From Pomacea canaliculata (taxonomy: Eukaryota; Mollusca; Gastropoda; Architaenioglossa; Ampullariidae): a DNA stretch of 64,000 nucleotides. The stretch lies in contig NC_037595.1 in NCBI RefSeq assembly GCF_003073045.1, forward strand, positions 11,586,074-11,650,073, written 5' to 3'. Position numbers and translations under genes: made by a program. Under the pieces are notes generated by a model. That model was not told where the DNA came from. It saw only the letters and a program-made list of their open reading frames with translations, and searched no databases. Below, one piece after another: positions 21,090 through 34,700 of this stretch; positions within the stretch are counted from its first letter, which is position 1; each line of letters opens with the position of its first letter.

Positions 21090-22430
21090 AAAAAAAAAAA
21101 GAAAGAAAAAAAAGAAAAAAATGTTGATAACACAATCAGCAGAACCACATGTTCTTGCGCGTGCAAGTACGAAGTTTGAGACGACGGTAGTGTGCTTGAG
21201 CGTGCAGATTTTGTAGCAGACTAATGACAATTTTGGGGAGCTGTCTGGTTGTGATTATACCTGATTGTTATTGATGTTGTTTACTTTCTGCAGTGACGCT
21301 TGAAGGAGAGATTATAGTGGATCTGATAAACTTTAGGAGCAGTTTATCCCTTGCATAGAAATGAAAACAGAACTCGATATATTCAGTTTGGTGTTTGAAG
21401 CCAGGCTTGACGCTTGAGTTAAAATTTAATCAGATATTTTCTTAATATGTCGTGAATATTAAGGACTAAGAGGTAGAAAAATCTATTGATGGACCTAAGG
21501 GATGCAAACGAGCCAGGGTAGGAGGGGTAGGATTGCTTCGTTGTTTATAACTGATCACTAATCACTGTGAAATTTTCCTGCAAGGGATCCCATCACTTGA
21601 CACTGGGATGCTGAGGTCAGATTTCACTTTCGTGGTTCGCTTCCCTGTAGTCATTTATGTAGACAGAAAATTAAGATTTGAAGCAAAAATTCGACACTAC
21701 ATTCATATACAACAATATATGATGTAGACGTTGACATCGGGTTATAGAAACCACTTCTTGGTTTAATTAACCAAGAGATGCCTAATTCCTCTGTTAAACA
21801 TTATAATAATAATACACATTAATGTTCTTGTAGCAGCACAGAAATTATGTTTTTAATCAGAAGGAGGCTGTCTGGAGGTGGCATTACACTGGTATTTAGG
21901 GCTGACTCTCAATCCTCTGATACTCAGCATCACATCTGTTTTTATTTAGGGTTAGATACTGTTCTCTCAGAGCAGTCTGCTTTATTTAATGGTAGACACC
22001 TGTACTTTCTTACAGCAGTATACATGTTTTTGTTTACTTCTAGCTTTCTTACAGCTAAACAGCATTTTTTCCTGTTAAGTGGCGGAAACAGTGCTGTCGT
22101 ATCACAGTATACCATCTGAGTTTGTATCTAGTGGTAGAAACATCACCTTAGCAACATGAATATTGTGTACATCTTCGTGCTGCAGACGCGAGGACCTGCT
22201 GCAGCTGCACACCCATTCGTTTTTGTTTTGTTTTGTTTACTTCTTCAGACAACAGAAGCAAAGTGTTATTGCTTCCACAAACTCTTCTGCTTTTATTTCA
22301 TTTTCTCGTCTTTTTTTTCTGTTCCTGCTTCTACAGACGCCTGATTCAAACATCTTGAGCAGCCTGTAGAGATTGTGATTCAAACTGCTCGACATTTTAT
22401 TTCTTTTACTCGTACGCACGTGCCACTGCG
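21090..22430. other. AT-rich intron or intergenic sequence
   Basis: Contains a poly-purine tract just 3' of the donor (21085..21121). No gene or element is recognised. Confidence 0.3.
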
Positions 22431-22438
22431 GAGGGCTG

Positions 22439-22448
22439 CTATAAATAG
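22439..22448 (+). promoter_or_regulatory. MEF2 consensus site
   Basis: CTATAAATAG is a perfect match to YTAWWWWTAR and palindromic-like, so strand is arbitrary. It lies about 9.3 kb upstream of the rapsyn start codon, in a small GC-rich patch (CGTACGCACGTGCCACTGCG) that also holds a CACGTG E-box. It could equally be a chance TATA-like sequence. Confidence 0.35.
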
Positions 22449-23284
22449 GTCTTGCGAATAACAGACGGACTCCTCCCCGACCCATTAAGTTTACGATAAC
22501 AGGCACCACCGCATGATTTTGAACACGATTCCTGGCAACAACAAAAATGTAAATATCCGGAGGCCCTTTCTGCGCAGATGCGAGATTTGACACAAAAGTA
22601 AAAAAAAAAAAACATAAAAAACAAAAAGCTAGCTCTAAATTAAGGCTCAAATCGGAGCCATTACTCAAAATTACTGAGTAATTTTTTTTGTTCCTAGACT
22701 ACTGAGGTGAAGGATTACCATCCTTAATGTCTAACCCAGGGTTGTGTTAAAAAAATCCAAGTATTTTTTTCCCCTGGGGTACAATATTTCCACGGTTTGC
22801 ATTGAAGGTTGGCAGCTCTAGAATCCGGTTTCTGTCGGTGGTCTCCGTGTTTCCCTCTTTTAGCTTTCTTTATTTCCGACTCCCTAACATTTTCAGCTTG
22901 TTCACCTCTAGTCTTTTTCTCTTTCGATTTCTCTTCCTTTGATACAGGACTCTCAGTCATTTAATACTGAGTTGCCGGCCTGAGAGCCACACACGTGCAT
23001 GCAAAGTGACCCAGCCTGAGCTTACTTATTCGTTAGGGGGGAAAAAACAAGCCATGGTGAGCTGAGTTCACCCTCCTAGGTTTGCAGGATACTTGCCGCA
23101 GGGATCCAGTGTTCTAGATGTCCATGTCCGGTACCATGAGTGTTCCGGGTGTTGAATTTTGTTTTTCAGTCATAGTGAAAATGGCAACTTACTAATAACA
23201 CTAAATATCTTGTAGTACAAACTGTCATTAAATACAAAGGTAAAGGTTTTCTAGACCTTTTCAGGTCGTTAGGGAATCTGGTGT

Positions 23285-23490
23285 TAGAGACCTAGCTTTT
23301 CTCAGGGCCAGCTTTTATGTGAGGGTGTTGCCCATCTCTTCTCCCTCGCTGCCTTACCCTCCTCAATCCTCTTTGGAGTCAGGTACCCGTACCGCCAGCT
23401 GGGTCGACAGGGAAAAGTGAGCCTCTCTACACGGGCATCGAACGGCACGCCTCTCAGTTCGGACTAACTAGGCTATCACGTCATTCAATG
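23285..23490 (-). mobile_element. tRNA-derived SINE copy, same family as 1030..1195
   Basis: Read on the minus strand: a GTTAGTCCGAACTGAGAGGC stretch, B box CGTTCGATGCCCG, then CCAGCTGGCGGTACGGGTAC and CTGACTCCA. The body matches the copy near gene A, which defines the family in this window. Confidence 0.72.
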
Positions 23491-26119
23491 GGTAGTTTAA
23501 CACCCTTGTTGCTGAGAACATTATAGTGTGGTGATTGCACCCAGGCCTGAGGGCCCGCGGCTGTAACTGGGTTCGGCCTCTGACTGTGCGATTTTTTGCC
23601 AAATTTATATTTTTGTTCTGCTTTTATTTAGGAATGTTTGAGAAAAACATGAAAGCACTACACTTGGCTATGTCGAGTATCATGACAGCAGAGTGTTTTT
23701 TCCCAGGCTCGGAGGAAAGGTTAAGAAATGAGTAAAATGTTCTCGTTTCGCTGGACACACTTGATGTAGGACTGTCGCAGGACACCGGTATCATTGCTGG
23801 CACACTTGACGGCCTGGTATCTTTGGCCTGCACACTAGAAGTGGAGTGAAGGAAAGACAGGGGAGGAAAATGTGGGACCGATGAATGGGTGAACGGCGCA
23901 GGGATGGTTCGCACCTAGCGCTACAGGGGAAGTGAATGGTAAAAAAAAGTTTTTTTCATTATAGACGATTCTTATATTGCTGAACAGTCGAGGCCTGGTC
24001 ATGGTTGCAGTTTGGCACGTTTGTGTGTTGTGACCCGCCACCAAGAAATGAGTCCCAACTCACACACAGCAGTTTGTAGCAGAGGCCCGGACCGGTGATT
24101 AGGATCAAGTTTGAGTAGTCACTTTTTTTGTGAAAATGAATTCCTTAGTAATTAAACTAGCAAGGAAACACACTGCTTTGTTAAAACAGAAGTGAAAATG
24201 GTCTAGACATACATTTTAATCAGAGTAACCCATTGCAGTCAGTTCGATTTTCTCAGGAAAATTCAAACTGTTTTCGTACCGTATCCCTGTCAGAGCCCCA
24301 GCATATTATAACTTACCACAGAGCCCGGAGTCTGTATTTTCAGTGTCTGTAATTACTAATTTGACATTAATTAATCATAAAATCAGTCTGAAACGTGTCT
24401 GAAACGTTTATGAGTAATTTGGCTGTTGATCGCAACGTTATCCAATGGGATAATCACATGCTGACATCTCCATGGTAACGAGAAGAAAGGCGCCGAGCGA
24501 TTGGCTGACGGGGAGGCAACTCATTGCTTCCGCGAGTCTTCACACTTTCAAAGTGCGGATTAAGGAGAGAATATTGAAAAATCATCTTACTAAAGAATAA
24601 TTATTAGTGTTACTTAATTCCGATCAATCTTTGATTTTTTTAACATTCAGCACAATCAAAACTCTGAAAATAAATTACAAAATATTTCGAAGATTTTTTG
24701 TGAATTTGAAATGATGTAGCTTGATGTATTTTATAATTGTGCAAAATGTCGTACATTTTTAACTGATAGAAGTACGTTGCTAAGTAACAACCTTGTGGGA
24801 TTGCCGCAAAACTTTGAACCTGCTTTTCTCAAAATGGCCGATGTCGCACGTGCATACTATAAATCTGTATAACTCACTATATTTTGGGACTAGAATGACA
24901 ATATTACCACCAAAAGAAAGTCAGAACCTGTAGATTTTAATGATGTAATTTTTAAACATCTAATTTTTTTATTTAAGACTCATTTTGTGGTTATGGGTCA
25001 CAATTGATTAAGAAGAATAATTAAGGATTTTAATGTATTAGCAACCGACTTGTTTCTTGAGTTATTATGGGTGGTTTTGGTAGATTTAAGTCTTAGTGTA
25101 ATAATTCTAGTTTTTATCGGGTGACTAATACAATCAAAATGCACTTTATGCACTTAAAAAACTTACTTCATTTTTGGTATGTTATTTTTCTCCCTCCGCC
25201 ATCCCCTCCACTCGTTTTGGCCGAGTGAAGAATATCTCTATATCGAGTGGTGTTGAGTCTATGCTGTCTTTTATTTATCCTCTTCTTCAGCTCATTTTTA
25301 TATTGAATTATTAAATTTAGATAACGGTAATCAACTTGTGCGCATACAACTATTTGTCAAAAGCTTATTAGCGATCACAATTTAATGTAAGGTCGTCTAG
25401 CTCGTCTGCTCCGGTTTCTGTTTGGGCTTGTGTCCGCAGTTGTTTGATAGGAACTGCTTTGTAAAAAGTCTCTTTTAGTCTCCCCCTTTTCTTCGCACGA
25501 ACAATTCTCATGTTTTGCGAAAAAAATCAAGGTGCCTACTGTCTGTGCATGGCTCGTCTTTTGGTCGTTGATATTACAGACCCTGCGCCGACTCCTGTCG
25601 ATAGACAGAACAGGTCATCGACTATATAATACTATTGTCATATTACAATATTATTGTTCTGAAAGACCACAGAGCGATGATTCTAAAAGTGGAGAGGTGA
25701 AGCAGGACTTGATCAAAGGATGTGCAATGTAGTTTTAAGCGAATTGTGGACTGTAAATGTAGTTAGATGTGGTTCCTAAATGTTCGCACTTACACATAAG
25801 AAACACATCGGATTGATGGAGACTGGTGCTCGGATTGTTGCGCAATACAACACGCAAAAGGCAAAAAGACCTTGGAAAAACTGAGAGTTAGTTCGGTGCT
25901 TAGTGTGTCTGACTTCAAATCATGTTTCCGGCCAAGACTGTGACTGAAAAACATCTCCTGCCTGCCCTGTACATGGGTATGTGATTTAACACTGATGGTA
26001 GAAATCGTCGGAACAAGAGGTTGGGTTCTGACCTTGACCTAACTACACACATCTGCCAACTCATCCTTTATCTCTGAGCATGAAGATGGAGAGATAAAAC
26101 CGTTTAAAGCCTACATGCA

Positions 26120-26590
26120 GGTGATGATCTAGTCCTTGAAGCATCTGTACCTCTGTCCACATGCAGCCTTCAGCAACCGTTCGCAGCCAACACAACGCAG
26201 GGCAAGGCGGCTGACGAGGCAGATAACTAGACGAGCGGGATGCAAGGAGATGCGATAACGCCATTATTATTGTTACATCGCTGCAGCCCGGCGCAGCTGC
26301 CACGAGGACGATGAAAGGGGCAGGGCGCCGCCCACGCACGCGCATCGGCACGCGCAATGCAGGAGCAGCGGATGTTGCGGATGTTGCGGCATTGCGATAT
26401 AGGCATTACCTGTGGCGATATCCCCCGCTCTAAAAATATAGGAAGGTCACTGCGAACACGAGCAAGCAAGCAGACAAGCAATGTTTTTCCTGTTCGTCCT
26501 CTTCCTTTTCTTCTCTTCAGCGTCGTCGTCGTCATCATCGTCGTCGTCGTCCTCGTCATCCTTATCCTCATTCTCCTCCTCCTACGTTCT
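26120..26590. other. GC-rich patch with trinucleotide repeat
   Basis: GC-rich sequence (26140..26420) with a near-MEF2 sequence, CTAAAAATAT, at about 26430, followed by a CGT/CAT trinucleotide run at 26519..26565. No coding frame is convincing. It could be a regulatory island within the rapsyn 5' region. Confidence 0.3.
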
Positions 26591-26604
26591 AGGAGAACTT
26601 ATAG

Positions 26605-26720
26605 ATTAGTGCAACGGCATCCGTATCCAGAGGTTCGATACCCGTGTAGCGCAGCATACAGCTGTGGAGAGGACACCTGTTTCCCTAGAGGTTTGGGTAA
26701 AGGTGAGGTGCTATGGAAAG
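26605..26720 (+). mobile_element. tRNA-derived SINE copy
   Basis: GATTAGTGCAACGGCATCCG is followed by a well-preserved B box, GAGGTTCGATACCCG. The head is SINE-like, but the body differs from the 1030/23285 family apart from the CCCGTGTAG-GCAG segment. Confidence 0.55.
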
Positions 26721-26829
26721 GTCATGGGCCGCGCCTTCATAAATTCTGGGCGCAAGATGAGTGAGCATCTCATTTCCATACAACCAAAAGCTCAAGGGAC
26801 TACCGTTACCTTGCCTTACCTTTAACTTT

Positions 26830-29390
26830 TTTCACCTATTTTTCCTCCCCTTTAAACCATTTGGACCATGCGACGCTTCAATCCTGATCAATTTTTAAAA
26901 AAATGTCATGGACTAGACCCCTCCTTTCCAGTTTCTTAATAAAATTTAATCTTGTTAAAACAATAAAAAAAAATAGAACGTCCATTACGTCCATGAAGAG
27001 TCAAAGAATAATTTACAAGTGATTTTCATCCAGAACTTTCGGAAATGGAAGCTGAAAAAATATATATATATTTCAAAGAAGGACCTTGAATATTATTATT
27101 ATTACAAAAATAACAGAACAGCTGTGTGTGTGCGAACGTGTGTGTGTGAGAGAGGAATGGGAAGAATTTCAGCAGTAGAGGAATAACGATAATAATAATT
27201 TTTTAAAGTAGCTTAATGTGGATCATATCCTAGCCCTATAGGTAAGTGAGGTCAAGGAATTATCACAGGTGGGAGTAAAGAGACTTCGTATCAGCAGTCA
27301 GCTGATGTGTTCATGCTACTGCGAAATGAGAATGACCTCATGATAAGTGATTTCTTGTTGGCCTCCACATCACCTCCAGACACCATTGTGGAGGTAGCAT
27401 TGCATGGCGGCGATGGAAAGCAAGATAACGGTGCCAGCAACATTGTGTCTGCTCGCAGTCTCCTCAGGACCACAGAAAGTACAGTGGATACCCGGGTACC
27501 GGGTGGTGTCGGCAAAAACTAATGTAACTAGGGTCCTCTTGGCAACAACCTTTCTCCCTCCTTTTATCTCCATTTTTAAAATTTTGTGATCCAAACTCGC
27601 ATTGACTGTGTGTGTGCACGTATGTGTGGTTTAATTACTTATTCTATTAACCACCCAATGATAAGCATATCCATCCTCGCTATCCACTTCAACAGACAAG
27701 TGATGGTTGTGATTGTAACAGCCAAAATTTTTTTTAAAGGTGTCACTGTTGATGCTTTTGCATACAACTATTATTTTTATTTATTATTTTATTTTTATTA
27801 ACATCATGGTTATGACCACAGAGTATGCACGGTTATTTGTGTAACTACAAACAAACAAGTGAAGAGAATTTTTTTTGTTCATTGGCGACAAATTCGTCAT
27901 CTGCAGCAACAGCAGCAATAACAAAACTAAAGACAAGTATTACTATCAGCAGCAATAAGGATGCAGCACAACCAGCATCAGCAGCATCAGCAGAATACAA
28001 CAGGGAGCAGCTCATGGGAGTGGTGCAAAGTGGTTGTTCTCAGAGTAACAAGGGCAGAATTTTAATCTGGGCTGTGTGCCTAAAATTACTTTTCCTTCTG
28101 AAACAATAAACCTTTTCTCTTTCTCTCTCTCCTACTACCCACCTCCACTTCTTACTGCTTCATCACAACATTTTTTGCCAGTGATAGTGCTTTCCCAAAG
28201 CAACACGACGAGAAACCTGTCTTTTGTCTGAAATCTTAAATTTCCTATTTATTTTGGCCTTTGTCTAACGCCATCTATTTCTTGTTTTTGTTCCATGCTT
28301 ATAAGTTTGCATCCATGATAGGATCTTCATCCTTCTTCTTTCTTCTTGTTCTGTCTGTTTCTCCGTCGGGATCGGCCTTCTTGCTAATGTCTGTCTGATT
28401 CTCTCTCCTCTTTCGTCCCGAAATCCGTGTTGGCACTCGCCTGGCTGTGTACACCTTTCTGCGCTAACCTTATTTTTCAAACACCCCATTACATCATCCA
28501 GGTTCACAAATATACACACAGTTAAAGTTGTGACTCATCCTTTCTCTTCAATTGCCACCATCTGCATCGAAATTATCTCGCGCCTTTTTTAAAAAAAAAA
28601 GAAAGGTTGGGGAGACTGGAAAATTGCTTTTTGTGCGTCTAGCGGTTAAAATTACATACTATATATAGACATACATATATATGTGTGTAAAATTCGGAAT
28701 AAATAGAAGATGTTTTGAATCCGATTTACTTAATTTTTGACCGACTTTCCTTCAAAGACGAATTGGAAATAGGTAGTGGTGTATGGTGTGGGTGGCGGGT
28801 GGATTTACTGAGACAAAAACTATTCAGATAAATATAGAAAACGAAATGAAAGTGGGTTGAGAGCGAAGGAAACTTAAACTTCCTATCAAATCGAGGCTGG
28901 AGAAGATGTAGAGGGCTAAAACTATCCGTTGGCTATATTCTCTCTGTAGCTTTTCGTCAGTTCTCGCTCTCTGGATGCTGGCGGGCCAAGTGTCTGGCCG
29001 ACAACTTCAGTTCAACGACCCCTTGTGTGGCTAAATAAGCGTCTGCTTGTTTGTTGTTTCCCTGTTCTTGTGTACTGTATGTTGAGTGTTGCCATTTTTA
29101 TCCCCGTGTCTTCTTCTTTAGCAGTAGTTGAATGTATTTACATTAGACTGTGTCATCGATGTACTAATCGTCTTTCAGAGAGAGGTGACCTCTGGGTCAA
29201 AGAACGTTGTCGTTATTAACGGGACAGATTGTCAAAGCGTCAGTCCCTCAAACTATTCCAAAGTTGTGTTTACTGGAATTTCTAGCTTGTGTGATGCAAC
29301 AAGCTACCTTTCCTGACTATAAGCACTGGAAGACATCACTCATCCGCTACTTTCTGCCAAACTGACAAACTCGTGCAGTGAGCGAAATGT
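26830..29390. other. Non-coding region upstream of rapsyn
   Basis: AT-rich, with GT and CAG-type simple repeats (27121..27160 and 27897..28000). No gene is recognised on either strand. Confidence 0.35.
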
Positions 29391-29439
29391 CATCTTAGTC
29401 CCGTCTGTTGACAGTTTAATTCTTTGCAATTGTCAAAAA

Positions 29440-29830
29440 GTCTTAGAACCTTGTGTGCCCTTCTCCACTTGTCCGAAAGTCTATAGACTGCGTGAAATTC
29501 CCTCTTCCCGCCTTCCATCTTTCATGCCCGTTCAAGTCCTTTACGGTGTTTTGTAATCGGCATCCCACCCAGGAATCCCACAGAGTGCTTATTGCACGCA
29601 ATGTAAAGTTCCGCTGCCTATAAAATAGTCCAGTTTATTGCAGTTTGCATAAATGTTGCCCTGTGCCCTTTCACACGAAGTCCCCACGTTTGTCAGGCAG
29701 AGAAACGCTGCCCTGTGCCCTTCTGGATAAAGTTCCACGTGTTGCAGTCTGAGAAACATCCTCCACAACATGAAATGTCATGCCCTCCCGTTACAGTGTT
29801 GCAGTCTGGGAAAGCTCCGCTAGTTCTCTG
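29440..29830. repeat. Degenerate minisatellite, unit about 50-60 bp
   Basis: Related phrases recur in order: TGTGCCCTTCTCCACTTGTC, then GTTGCCCTGTGCCCTTTCAC, GCTGCCCTGTGCCCTTCTGG, and GTTGCAGTCTGAGAAACATC, then GTTGCAGTCTGGGAAAGCTC. The spacing is 51-60 bases and the copies are strongly diverged, so copy number (about four to six) is approximate. Confidence 0.5.
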
Positions 29831-29849
29831 CCATACTTGCATGCAGCGC

Positions 29850-30831
29850 CAGGTGAAGACAACAGTCACGTGACCTTGCTGCCTGGGTCTGTGGTCTTGG
29901 ACTTGTCCCTGACACTCTTTCAAAACCATGAAACTTTTTCTCACACTTTTCGTATGATGTAGAATATCGGTATTGGAATAATCTGACATAGCATTTACAC
30001 TCTACCTTTAAATATCCATTTATTACAATAATAATAATCATAATAATAATAATTTAATATAATAATAATAATACAGCAGTATTGGAAGAAAGTAATGATA
30101 GTGAGAGAATATGAGGGAACAAAGAAAAATTTAAGATGGAGGGGAAATCTAAAGAGACCCTTTTTCAGTCCACATGTACAAACTCACCAAACGCAAAATT
30201 ACTCTTAATTTTAATTTTTTACAAACCACGTGAATAAGAGAATACTCCCGTTAATTACTTGAGCATATATTACAGAGATCATTGACCAGCCGGTTACCTC
30301 CAAAGTAGGTGTGGATGGAAAGTGAAGTCGCACAGCTCAGTCGACATCACAAAGGTTTCCTCTCTTGTGTCCGGTCCAACATTCAGGACCAAGACATCGC
30401 CCTGGTGCCGTTAAATAATATGTCAGATGAAACTAAGCTTCGTGGGACATAACTTCGGACTTCTAACCCTAACCAAGACTCTTGCGTGAAAGGTATTTTC
30501 GGGTGGATTCTCGACATGGGGTAGTTTCCAGACGACAAAACCGTTGTAGTTTCTGTGGGTTGTGCTTTATTGGCTTTATTGCAAAACACTGGAAATATTC
30601 CATATCGCATATCTTCGAGTAAGCCCGTTTTACATACCAGTAACATGTTCACATGCTGTGAAACTACGTTGTAAATGACAGACAATAACACGATAAAAAG
30701 GATCAATGTCACATCCTGACGAACGGGTTCGTGTAATTACAAGTTATTTTAATTTTAAATTTAGTAACTGTATTTCACATTGAATTTGTCGATGGTTTAT
30801 ATTAAAATAATAAATATTTCCACATGCAATT

Positions 30832-30862
<31 letters not shown>

Positions 30863-31626
30863 CAAATAAGACACACAGACATGAACGAATTTATGTTTGC
30901 TGTATTCAGTTTACCTAGCAGACGATCTCTCAAGATAATCTACCCTTTCAATACCCTTACCAGGGTACAACATACCTCATATTTTATTAAATACTTTGTG
31001 TGCTGTTCCAATTCACTGTGACTGGGATGCTATCACCGTTTTGAAAGTCTAAGCAAATAACAGCCTTCTTTTAGCAGATAATTAATCTGCACAGGAAAAA
31101 AAAACATTTACCTCGGGCTAAAAAATGGATTACTCAGTATGAGCATGTGATCTCAGTTCTGCTATTTACTGTTGTCATGGTGATGTAACATATCCATCCC
31201 AACCTGACGCTCTGAATGTGACCTCGGTGTACATTTTTACAAAGTCTCGTCCATCACGTGCACATGTTCCTTACTTTGTATGCTAGACAGTTTTATTTTG
31301 TTGTTATTATTGTTGTTGTTCAAATAGCTGAATAAAATAGAGAAATGCTTTTTATGTAATAAACAACTGGTTATTCAAAATACTCCACTATTTTGCTTTT
31401 CTCTTTTCATTGACCCAATCACATCAGCACAAAAATCTGTTTTCAAAACATCAATATTTCATCGTAAATATATAGATATACACAACAATATTTCGTCACA
31501 ACATTACTATATATCTCTTTGAAAATACCACTATTTCGTCATAGTCTATTAAATATTCCTTACATTTCATGATTTTTTTTTTCATGTCCATCGCTCTTTC
31601 TTTTGTTCCAGACTTTTTTCCCGCAG
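29850..31626. other. Intron or intergenic sequence 5' of rapsyn
   Basis: AT-rich, with an (AAT)n-rich tract at 30025..30072 and a (GT)n run near 30831..30852. No gene is seen. Confidence 0.35.
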
Positions 31627-31735
31627 ACGAGCGTCAACATTTCTTCTCAAGAGCTTGGTTCTTAAAAGTAAAACTCAGTTGGCAAGGAAACCAGCCTGTC
31701 ACCTCCCTGATTGTCCACAAAGAGTTCGGAACCTT

Positions 31736-31750
31736 ATGGTTCAGGGCTGA
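31736..31750 (+). promoter_or_regulatory. Short upstream ORF in rapsyn leader
   Basis: ATG GTT CAG GGC TGA lies 36 bases before the rapsyn start codon, inside the same exon (acceptor AG at 31625..31626). The main start has G at -3 and G at +4, so it is in good context. The uORF could dampen translation slightly. Confidence 0.5.
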
Positions 31751-31786
31751 GCGATCCCAGCAGACGACAGCTGTAGAGGACGAGGC

Positions 31787-34700
31787 ATGGGTCAACGTCT
31801 GGCCAGACGAGAGCGCGAGAGAGGAGCGAGGCTGTACCACCAGCAGCGGGCGGAGGAGGCTGTGGAGAAGTGGAACCATTCCTTGACGAGGCTCCGCGAC
31901 CCTCGCGACAAATTTACGGTAAGAAACCATACAGAAAACTCCCGAGTCTAAACTCATACATGTCTCAGTTCGCTGGCAAAGTTACCGGAGAAGTGGGATG
32001 CGAAATTTGTAATAATAAATAACGAGGATAGAGATGCTTAAGAGGCTTGTATCTTGCAAACATGAAGGATTCTGATTTTTTTAGAATTAGCATGTAATTA
32101 TAATAATGAATCAAACCTATACAAATAATTTTTCACGCTACAAATCCATTAAATTAGAGATTTAAAATATAAAACAGCTTTATTTTAGCACTTTCCTAGA
32201 GTACAATAGTCATCTGTAACCTCCAAGTAAAAAAGTTTGATGATGATCTATGCTGTTATGTAAGGCAGTTTCAATATCAAACTATCGCTAACGGATCAAT
32301 GATAGGACTTTTTCTAAGTGTATCCCTCGAAATTTCAGTTACATGTGAGGCGTTACAAAGCTACATAAATGTTTGATATTAATATAAAATTTGAGGTTTA
32401 ATTTGAAGTATATAGATGAACCCCAGCACAATTATTATTTGGGGAGGAAGGGGGATTTATCTACAGTATGGGGTACCATCGTACGGATCCACTCAGTACA
32501 AGGCACAGGTGACACAAAATCCAATCAAATTACTGAAAAAAATAGAAAAGACAAAATATTACACAAAATCCCGAATATTACGGACAAAATTGCGGTTGTG
32601 TTTATTTATATACAAGCTGATGTTTACAAGTATATTCGCTGCATTATTTATTAATGTCCATTTTCATATAACAAATCACGTAGATGATTTTGACACTATA
32701 TATATAAAAATAGCTCCGAGTGGGCAAAAATTGTGGTTAGACATGAGCTTCATTCTCGTCTTCAATTGGTTCCACAGACTACGCCCTATGGCTGTAACTT
32801 TGAGGGTATACCAAAAAAAAAAATTGTAATGTTTGGGGTATACAGGTAAACTTCCTTTTTCTGCAGGTAAATGGTGATCTTTGTCGAGCACTGTGTGAAC
32901 TAGGCAAGTTTCGCGAAGCACTGGAGCACGCCGGCCAGCAGTGCGGACTGGCAGCCGACATCGAAGACCCGGCGATGACCGCCGAGGCCTACCTCAACAT
33001 GGCGGTGTGCAACCTGCGGTCCTGCGAGTTCTCCAAGGCAGTGTCGTACTGCAGGTCTGCCATGCAGGCTCAGCCAGAAGGAAACCCACTTTTAGGGTCA
33101 GTGTTTGCACCCTGGATATGTCTCGAGATGTTGGTCCCTGACCCTACCCAATAATTTTTGGGCATTAAAGTGACAGACGATTTCATGCCTGACATATTGT
33201 GCAATGGCTGCAAGTTAACTCGTCCTATTCATCTTTCTGTCTCAGGTCCTTGCACCTGTGTCTTGGCGACGCTTTCTTGGGTCTCAGCGAGTTCCAGAAG
33301 GCGTGGAACAACTACTCGCGCGCGCAGGCCCTTGCGCAAAGCACGTCGGACCGGGTGCTAGCCATGCACGTCCAGGCCAGCATGTCGGCCGTGTACACCG
33401 CCCTCAACGACCACGACTCGGCCATCAGCTGCTGCACGACGGCCCAACAGCTCGCCGACGAGGTCAGCAGGGCGCGGCCATCACCGGAAGTCGCAGGGGC
33501 CGTGGCGCGCTTCCGCCGTCGCCTGGCAACGGTCATCGCGCATCCTTACCGCAAGATCGGCCGGTACAACGAGGCCATGGACTATTGCGAGGTGAGATGG
33601 AAAAATATTCTAAGCTGTATAACTGGTATGTGTATGTATGTGTGTATATATATATTTGAAAGTGTTTTCCTTTTCGACCCATTTATTTATTTCGAAAACA
33701 CACACACGGGGCTAAAAGGAAAACAATTTGACTTTTTTTTTTCTTACCCAAGATTTACTCCTGCCGGTAGGAAGGCATTTGTTTAGACTCCATTACTTTT
33801 TTCTTTGGCATACCAGCTTCAGAAAACGGAAGAGCTGGTTTATAAAAATCAAGATTGCTGTGTGAGTAGTGGGCCTTTGCTTCTGTACTGTACGACCTGC
33901 CGACCGTTAACACCGTTGCGCACGTTTCTGGATGTTCTTGTGGTCAACGGCGTTGGTCGGGATTATCTGATAATCGACATAATTAATAATAAAATGTATT
34001 GATCTCAAATAATGATTGGTGCTGTTAAGAAATATATTTGATTTGAATCTTTTTTAATTAATTTTTAAATTTTCAAATGTATGAGAGATAAACTTATTGG
34101 GGCGTGAATTGTGGAGTGCACATCTCCGCTTTCACGGCCACTGACAGCAAAGGGGTTAAAAGCGCGATACTTTTGGCATGAGTCATTCCCGTCACCCTGC
34201 GCGATGACTTTCAGATGTCGGAATTTCGCCACGGTTATCCCTTCCTCCCTTCTTTCCATGCATATCTTGCAAAGTGAGGAACGCAGCACACTGAACGAGA
34301 CTATTTAAGTCTTTGAGACTTATTACTTACAAGTTAATTTTCCTTTTGATAATTGCCCGAAGAGAAATATTTTCAAGAAATCGGTTAACTGAATGACCTA
34401 TTTGATCTTCGCGCCCTTTGATCGCTGAATTATTGGCTAAGAGGGAAAAAGCCATTAAGAGACCGTGCTTAGAGGAAAGCACTTACTGGAACTCATAAAA
34501 AAACGACAGGCCACCCGAGGATCGTAAATCCTTTTGCTGATGCAAGCTGAGGTGTTGCTTGAAGACTGCGACCAACGGCCTCGTCGACTTCATTGCGCAT
34601 GTCGCCATTGAAATTGCGGTGGCTTCCTTGGCAACATCTTTGCCGGAGGAAAGGGTCCAACTGGAACTGTTTTTCAATGGAAAACTATACATAAACTTCT

